Shown here in pieces: positions 59,473 through 64,000 of a stretch of 64,000 bases of DNA. Source of the stretch: Sternotherus odoratus (taxonomy: Eukaryota > Chordata > Testudines > Kinosternidae); the NCBI GenBank assembly GCA_032164245.1, contig JAVMKO010000003.1:95782054-95846053 (forward strand). Reading direction: 5' to 3'. The notes beneath the pieces were generated by a model, which was not told where the DNA came from, made no database searches, and saw only the letters and a list, made by a program, of their open reading frames with translations. Within the stretch, counting starts at the first letter, position 1, and every line of letters begins with the position of its first letter. A program made the position numbers and the translations under genes.

Positions 59473-61209
59473 TTATCTGGATTTCTTGAGCTTTTGGTAG
59501 AATATTTCAGAAAATGCCTGATTGACATTTTTGGAATCCTCATGGAATATGAAGTGGGAGATCCAAGTCACAAAGCACTTGATCATAACACAGTCAAGAA
59601 GGATGACAGCCAGTCCTTAGCAGTGGATACTGGAAAAGAGGAGGAAAATGATGAATGTATTGACTTTGATGAAGATGAGGAGGAGGAAGAGGAAGAGGAG
59701 GAAGAGGAAGATGAAATTGAAAAAAGAGAAGGAGAAGAAAAGAGCACTGCTTTTGCCACTCCCAGTGCCATTGCTGATCCAAGTGAGAGGCCAAAACAAG
59801 CCAGTAAATTTGACAAGCTGCCAATAAAGATTGTAAAGAAAAATAATCTCTTTGTTGTTGACAGATCTGACAAACTGGGGCGTGTTCAGGAATTCAACAG
59901 TGGGCTTCTCCACTGGCAGCTTGGTGGGGGTGATACAACTGAACACATCCAGACTCACTTTGAGAGCAAGATGGAGATTCCTCCACGAAGGAAGGCTCCT
60001 CCGCCCTTGAACTCTCCAAGCAAAAAGAAAGATCTAGAGAGGAAAGGTGAACCTGAAGAACAACAGGAAAAAAGTATAACAGCTACCATCGATGATGTCC
60101 TGTCAGCTCGACCAGGAGCATTGCCCGAAGACTCAAACCCTGGTTCCCAGACAGAGAGCAGTAAATTTCCCTTTGGAATCCATCAAGCCAAAAGCCACCG
60201 GAATATTAAACTGCTAGAAGATGAGCCAAGGAGCCGGGATGAGACTCCTCTATGCACCATAACTCATTGGCAAGACTCCTTGACTAAACGCTGCATCTGT
60301 GTGTCAAATATTGTCCGTAGCTTGTCTTTTGTGCCTGGCAATGACGCCGAAATGTCCAAACATCCAGGCTTGGTGCTGATCCTCGGAAAGTTGATCCTCC
60401 TTCACCATGAGCATCCGGAAAGAAAGCGAGCACCTCAGACATACGAGAAAGATGAAGAGGAGGACAAAGGGGTGGCCTGCAGCAAGGATGAGTGGTGGTG
60501 GGACTGCCTCGAGGTCTTGAGGGATAATACATTGGTCACATTAGCCAACATTTCTGGGCAGCTAGACTTGTCTGCTTATACAGAAAGCATCTGTTTGCCA
60601 ATTTTGGATGGCTTGCTGCACTGGATGGTGTGCCCATCTGCAGAGGCACAGGATCCTTTTCCAACTGTAGGGCCCAACTCAGTCCTATCGCCTCAAAGAC
60701 TTGTGCTGGAGACCCTGTGTAAGCTCAGTATCCAGGACAACAATGTGGACCTTATCTTGGCCACTCCCCCATTCAGTCGTCAGGAGAAACTCTACGCTAC
60801 TTTAGTTAGGTACGTTGGGGACCGCAAAAACCCAGTCTGCCGAGAAATGTCCATGGCTCTCTTATCGAACCTTGCCCAGGGGGACATGTTAGCAGCAAGG
60901 GCAATAGCTGTGCAGAAGGGAAGCATTGGAAATTTGATAAGTTTCTTGGAGGATGGGGTCACTATGGCCCAGTACCAACAGAGCCAGCATAACCTCATGC
61001 ACATGCAGCCTCCACCTCTCGAGCCACCTAGCGTAGACATGATGTGCAGGGCAGCCAAGGCCTTGCTAGCCATGGCTAGAGTGGACGAGAACCGCTCAGA
61101 GTTCCTTTTGCATGAGGGTCGTTTGCTGGATATCTCAATATCTGCTGTCCTGAACTCTCTGGTTGCATCTGTCATCTGTGATGTACTTTTTCAGATTGGG
61201 CAGTTATGA
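59473..61209 (+). CDS. ARID1B: ARID1B terminal exon: acidic tract and BAF250 C-terminal domain
   Basis: Coding starts in phase 0 after TCTCCAG and runs 578 codons to TGA at 61207. An in-frame ATG at 59449 lies in the intron and is not the start. The exon opens [20 protein letters not shown], followed by an acidic tract (59656-59740) with an unbroken run of Glu, then [20 protein letters not shown]. The last 310 residues or so form the armadillo-like BAF250 C-terminal domain (Pfam BAF250_C), with [20 protein letters not shown], an LxxLL-type LDGLL at 60604-60618, and the ending [15 protein letters not shown]. This region docks ARID1 into the BAF base. Residues 810-1387. The antisense Ser-rich frames across the acidic tract are shadows. 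Confidence 0.98.
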   Translation, partial: LSGFLELLVEYFRKCLIDIFGILMEYEVGDPSHKALDHNTVKKDDSQSLAVDTGKEEENDECIDFDEDEEEEEEEEEEEDEIEKREGEEKSTAFATPSAIADPSERPKQASKFDKLPIKIVKKNNLFVVDRSDKLGRVQEFNSGLLHWQLGGGDTTEHIQTHFESKMEIPPRRKAPPPLNSPSKKKDLERKGEPEEQQEKSITATIDDVLSARPGALPEDSNPGSQTESSKFPFGIHQAKSHRNIKLLEDEPRSRDETPLCTITHWQDSLTKRCICVSNIVRSLSFVPGNDAEMSKHPGLVLILGKLILLHHEHPERKRAPQTYEKDEEEDKGVACSKDEWWWDCLEVLRDNTLVTLANISGQLDLSAYTESICLPILDGLLHWMVCPSAEAQDPFPTVGPNSVLSPQRLVLETLCKLSIQDNNVDLILATPPFSRQEKLYATLVRYVGDRKNPVCREMSMALLSNLAQGDMLAARAIAVQKGSIGNLISFLEDGVTMAQYQQSQHNLMHMQPPPLEPPSVDMMCRAAKALLAMARVDENRSEFLLHEGRLLDISISAVLNSLVASVICDVLFQIGQL

Positions 61210-62021
61210 CATAAGTGAGAAGCCAAGCATGTGTGAGTGGAGATTAGAGGGTCACATATAACTGGCTGTTTTCTGTTCTTGGTTATCCAGCGTAGGAAGA
61301 AGGAAAAAAAAGAATCTTTGCTCCTCTGCCCCATTCACTATTTACCAATTGGGAATTAAAGAAATTATTAATTTGAACAGTTATGAAATTAATATTTGCT
61401 GTCTATGTGTATAAGTACATCTTTTTATTTTATTTTTTTTAACCAAAGTTGCTGTCTAGTACATTCAAAGGTCACACTTTTTTTCCATAGATTATCCTTT
61501 TCAATGTTCTTTTCCATGTTTGTATTACATATTTTTTGGGAAGCAAACTAGTGACTTTAAAAAAATTGTGGCAAACCATTGTATGATGGGGTAAAAGAAA
61601 TCTCACCACTTTGAAACGAAAAGGTGAATAGAAACCAACATACCAAGTTCCTGTGTGTTTTATTTTTTCAAAAAAAGGAAAAATTAAAATAATCTGGACA
61701 CCATTACCCAAAGCTCTGTGCAATAGAAAATTCTAGTGATGTAGGTGTAGGGGATCAACGAGGGTGTCAGTCAGTAGTCAAAATACAACATGATATTGGT
61801 TTCTCCACAGGAGAAATGGTTACATTAGGCTAGGAGCAAAACAAAAAATGTTTTTAAAGTTTAAAAGATTTTAAACACAAACCTGACGACGATAAACGTG
61901 AATTGCTTCCTCACCAGAACTGTCTTATTTGCATCTGTTGTTTGACCTTCCACAGTGACAGTTCTTCACAATTCTTTTAATCATTTTTTAAAATATTTTT
62001 TTTATTGCCTAAGGGCCGTAA

Positions 62022-62045
62022 TGTATATAGAAGTTGTACATTAAA
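62022..62045 (+). promoter_or_regulatory. Pumilio-type site and upstream ATTAAA poly(A) signal
   Basis: TGTATATA (62022-62029) fits the Pumilio consensus UGUANAUA. ATTAAA at 62040-62045 is the most common variant poly(A) signal and could give a shorter 3'UTR of about 0.85 kb. Use of either is not shown by sequence alone. Confidence 0.45.
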
Positions 62046-62499
62046 CATGCCCTCATCTTTTTTTTAAGTACAAAGTTTTTAGTTTCTTTTCCATGATGTG
62101 GTAACTCCAAAGTGACGGTAGAATTTTTTTTTTCCTTTCATTTGGGCCATATCTCAAAAAAATCCCGAGGGTAATGTACAAGTTTCTGTATGTATAAAGT
62201 CATGCTCTATTTCGGGAGAGCAGCCGATCACAATTTACTTTATAAATCAAGGTGTGGAAATGGTTACATATGGATTGATTTAAGAAAATGGTTACCAGTC
62301 TACAGACAAAAAATATATATACAGAAAAAAAGGAAGAAACACAACTTCAAAGATTTTTCAGTGATGAGAATCCACATTTGTATTTCAAGATAATGTAGTT
62401 TAAAAAGGAAAAAAAACTTGATGTAAATTCCTCCTTTTCCTCTGGCTTAATGAATATCATTTATTCAGTATAAAATCTTTATATGTTCCACATGTTAAG

Positions 62500-62505
62500 A
62501 ATAAA
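62500..62505 (+). terminator. ARID1B: AATAAA poly(A) signal of ARID1B
   Basis: AATAAA is followed by a second ATTAAA 10 bases on and then by a GT-rich stretch (GTGATGGGTGTTCTTG at about 62530), the usual downstream element. Cleavage is expected around 62520-62526. Confidence 0.8.
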
Positions 62506-62526
62506 TGTACATTAAATCTTGTTAAG

Positions 62527-64000
62527 CACTGTGATGGGTGTTCTTGAATAATGTTCTAGTTTCGATGTGGTGTGCCAAAAAACAAGCCAGTTACAAGAAA
62601 CTGCAATAATAGTTATTCTCTGCCCCCTCCCTTATAATTATGACTTTACAAAAAATATTAATCTGTAATATTAATCAAGTGATGCAGTAATTTACTCTCC
62701 TTTTGGAAGACTCTTTTCTGAGATCACAGAGAATAGATACCAGACATTACTTATAAAAGGTAGAAAGATGTGATCAGCTAGTGATAGTGCTGACTCAGCA
62801 GGTATCCAGGCCACTTGCTACAATCAGGAATCATAAAGAAAAAGTGACACAAGATTTTTCTTAAAGCCTGACCCAAATTGAAGAAATCTGTAATTCTCTC
62901 TTCCTGATAAAGGCACAATGCCCACAATAAATATGGGCATTCACAATAAACACACACATGCTCCTTGATTGTATGTGTTCTTGCATGCCTGCAACACTAA
63001 TGGCATCTCGCTCTGAGAGGTGCTGAGCTCCTGAATCTCCTATTGAAGTGAATCAGGCTTTAATACAGCACATCCATTCTCATAACTGGTGGGAGATGGC
63101 CATTTAAATTTCAGGATTTATCTGATTTCAGATACATTGACTCTCTCCAATCCACCACTCACCTGGCGATCAGCTGGTTGATGAATATTGTTTATATTAT
63201 TCATTGTTGAATATTCAGCCAGAATTTTTTTGCTGTTTCATTTTGGAGCATTGACTTTGTTAGTGTGGTCATAAAAAGTTAGTAATAATCAGTTTATCCG
63301 GAATTGCTGCACAATTGCACTGTTACAAATATCCTCTTCCTTGCTCCAATCACAATACAGAGTTACTTGAGAATTACTACTCCCATCGGCCTACTGCTTA
63401 TCTTCATCTAGCCCACTCGAACATATTAATATATATGGCAGCAAGTTTCATAGACATGTAAAGTATATACAATTATAATCCAAGTTTGAAACGTGACTCC
63501 GTAGTGTCACGAAAAGTCATTTTTCCTTTAGTCTGTTTTTATACAGTAATCTATCCACTCCCACATCACCCAATCTTTTTCTCTTGCATAACAATGCATT
63601 CAGACATATACATTGAATTATAACCCATTTGTAACTCTTCATGACACAAAGAGGCATACAACTTAAAATCAGGGCAGGGGGAAGCAGTATCCAGTACTAT
63701 TCTTAGTTGCTAGCACTGTTTTGGGGAGTGATACTATCCATTTAATGGATGCAGGCTCTTATCTAAACCCCAAACTGATCTGTAATCAGTCCTTTGCTGT
63801 TCTTTTTCCTATATCTACTGGCTAGTCAGAGAAGGGGGAAAAAACATACTGGGGGCTTTTTTTATTCTAGCCTTTTTTCCCACATTCCCCACCGTTGCTA
63901 CCATTATGGGAGCTGTACCAGTGCTCAAATATTTTAACCAATATCATTCAGATCTGCTTGGAGCAGGGTAGACAATATTGCCGTAAAAGGATTGGCAGCC
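62527..64000. other. Intergenic DNA downstream of ARID1B
   Basis: AT-rich sequence without a recognisable exon, RNA gene or named repeat; a palindromic-repeat fragment may lie near 63000-63060 (GAGAGGTGCTGAGCTCCTGA). Confidence 0.6.

Larger units (their letters stand above)
61210..62525 (+). other. ARID1B: ARID1B 3'UTR
   Basis: AT-rich sequence after the stop up to an estimated cleavage site about 20 bases after AATAAA. Segments such as GGGGATCAACGAGGGTGTCA and TATAGAAGTTGTACATTAAA look like ARID1B 3'UTR that I recall as conserved across vertebrates. A Pumilio-type TGTATATA lies at 62022-62029. Frames such as 62190-62393 lie within the UTR and are not coding. Confidence 0.82.

Noticed and set aside
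59583..59958. Antisense Ser/Leu/Phe-rich frames opposite the last exon
   Set aside because: They are the reverse of the Glu-codon run (GAG/GAA gives CTC/TTC) in the genuine ARID1B coding sequence.
62527..64000. A convergent neighbouring gene (TMEM242 lies downstream in mammals)
   Set aside because: No exon-like coding stretch was recognised on either strand before the window ends.

Overview
This window is vertebrate nuclear DNA carrying the 3' half of one gene, ARID1B, on the + strand. ARID1B encodes BAF250b, the ARID subunit of the canonical BAF (mammalian SWI/SNF) chromatin remodeller. Thirteen coding exons can be placed between 7338 and 61209 with GT-AG junctions and matching codon phase. 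Together they encode 1387 continuous residues up to the natural stop codon. The series includes the ARID DNA-binding domain (exons at 24139 and 28121), a long Pro/Gln/Tyr/Met-rich linker, and the armadillo-like BAF250 C-terminal region, which lies in one large last exon. The N-terminal exons and the promoter lie to the left of the window. The transcript ends in a 3'UTR of about 1.3 kb with an AATAAA signal at 62500; no second gene is seen in the last 1.5 kb.

The organism is most likely a turtle. The exons are close to, but not identical with, human ARID1B as I recall it. The introns hold a reptile-type repeat mix: CR1 LINE 3' ends, MIR/CORE-SINE remains, a decayed DIRS-type retrotransposon, and many short DNA-transposon relics (hAT, Tigger-like, Harbinger-like). 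Several repeat units match what I recall from turtle genomes. The turtle assignment is an inference; a crocodilian or another sauropsid is not excluded.

Layout: 1-7337 is an upstream intron with a CR1 fragment and a DIRS reverse transcriptase/RNase H relic. 7338-17478 holds three exons of the pre-ARID linker. 24139-28325 holds the two ARID exons. 28326-42691 is a 14.4-kb intron packed with mobile-element relics. 42692-50938 holds six short linker exons, including a 117-nt exon that can be skipped in frame. 54722-55511 is a 790-nt exon, 57212-57342 a short exon, and 59473-61209 the terminal exon.

No new multi-gene system was found, and the window is an ordinary ARID1B locus. The most useful observations are the optional 117-nt exon whose sequence is conserved in the paralogue ARID1A, the DIRS relic, at least five DNA transposons with intact target-site duplications (one 974 bp long and strongly GC-rich), a tandem pair of tRNA-like sequences inside a repeat, and a lengthened Glu-rich tract in the last exon. 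Most short ORFs elsewhere are chance frames in introns or lie inside transposon relics.
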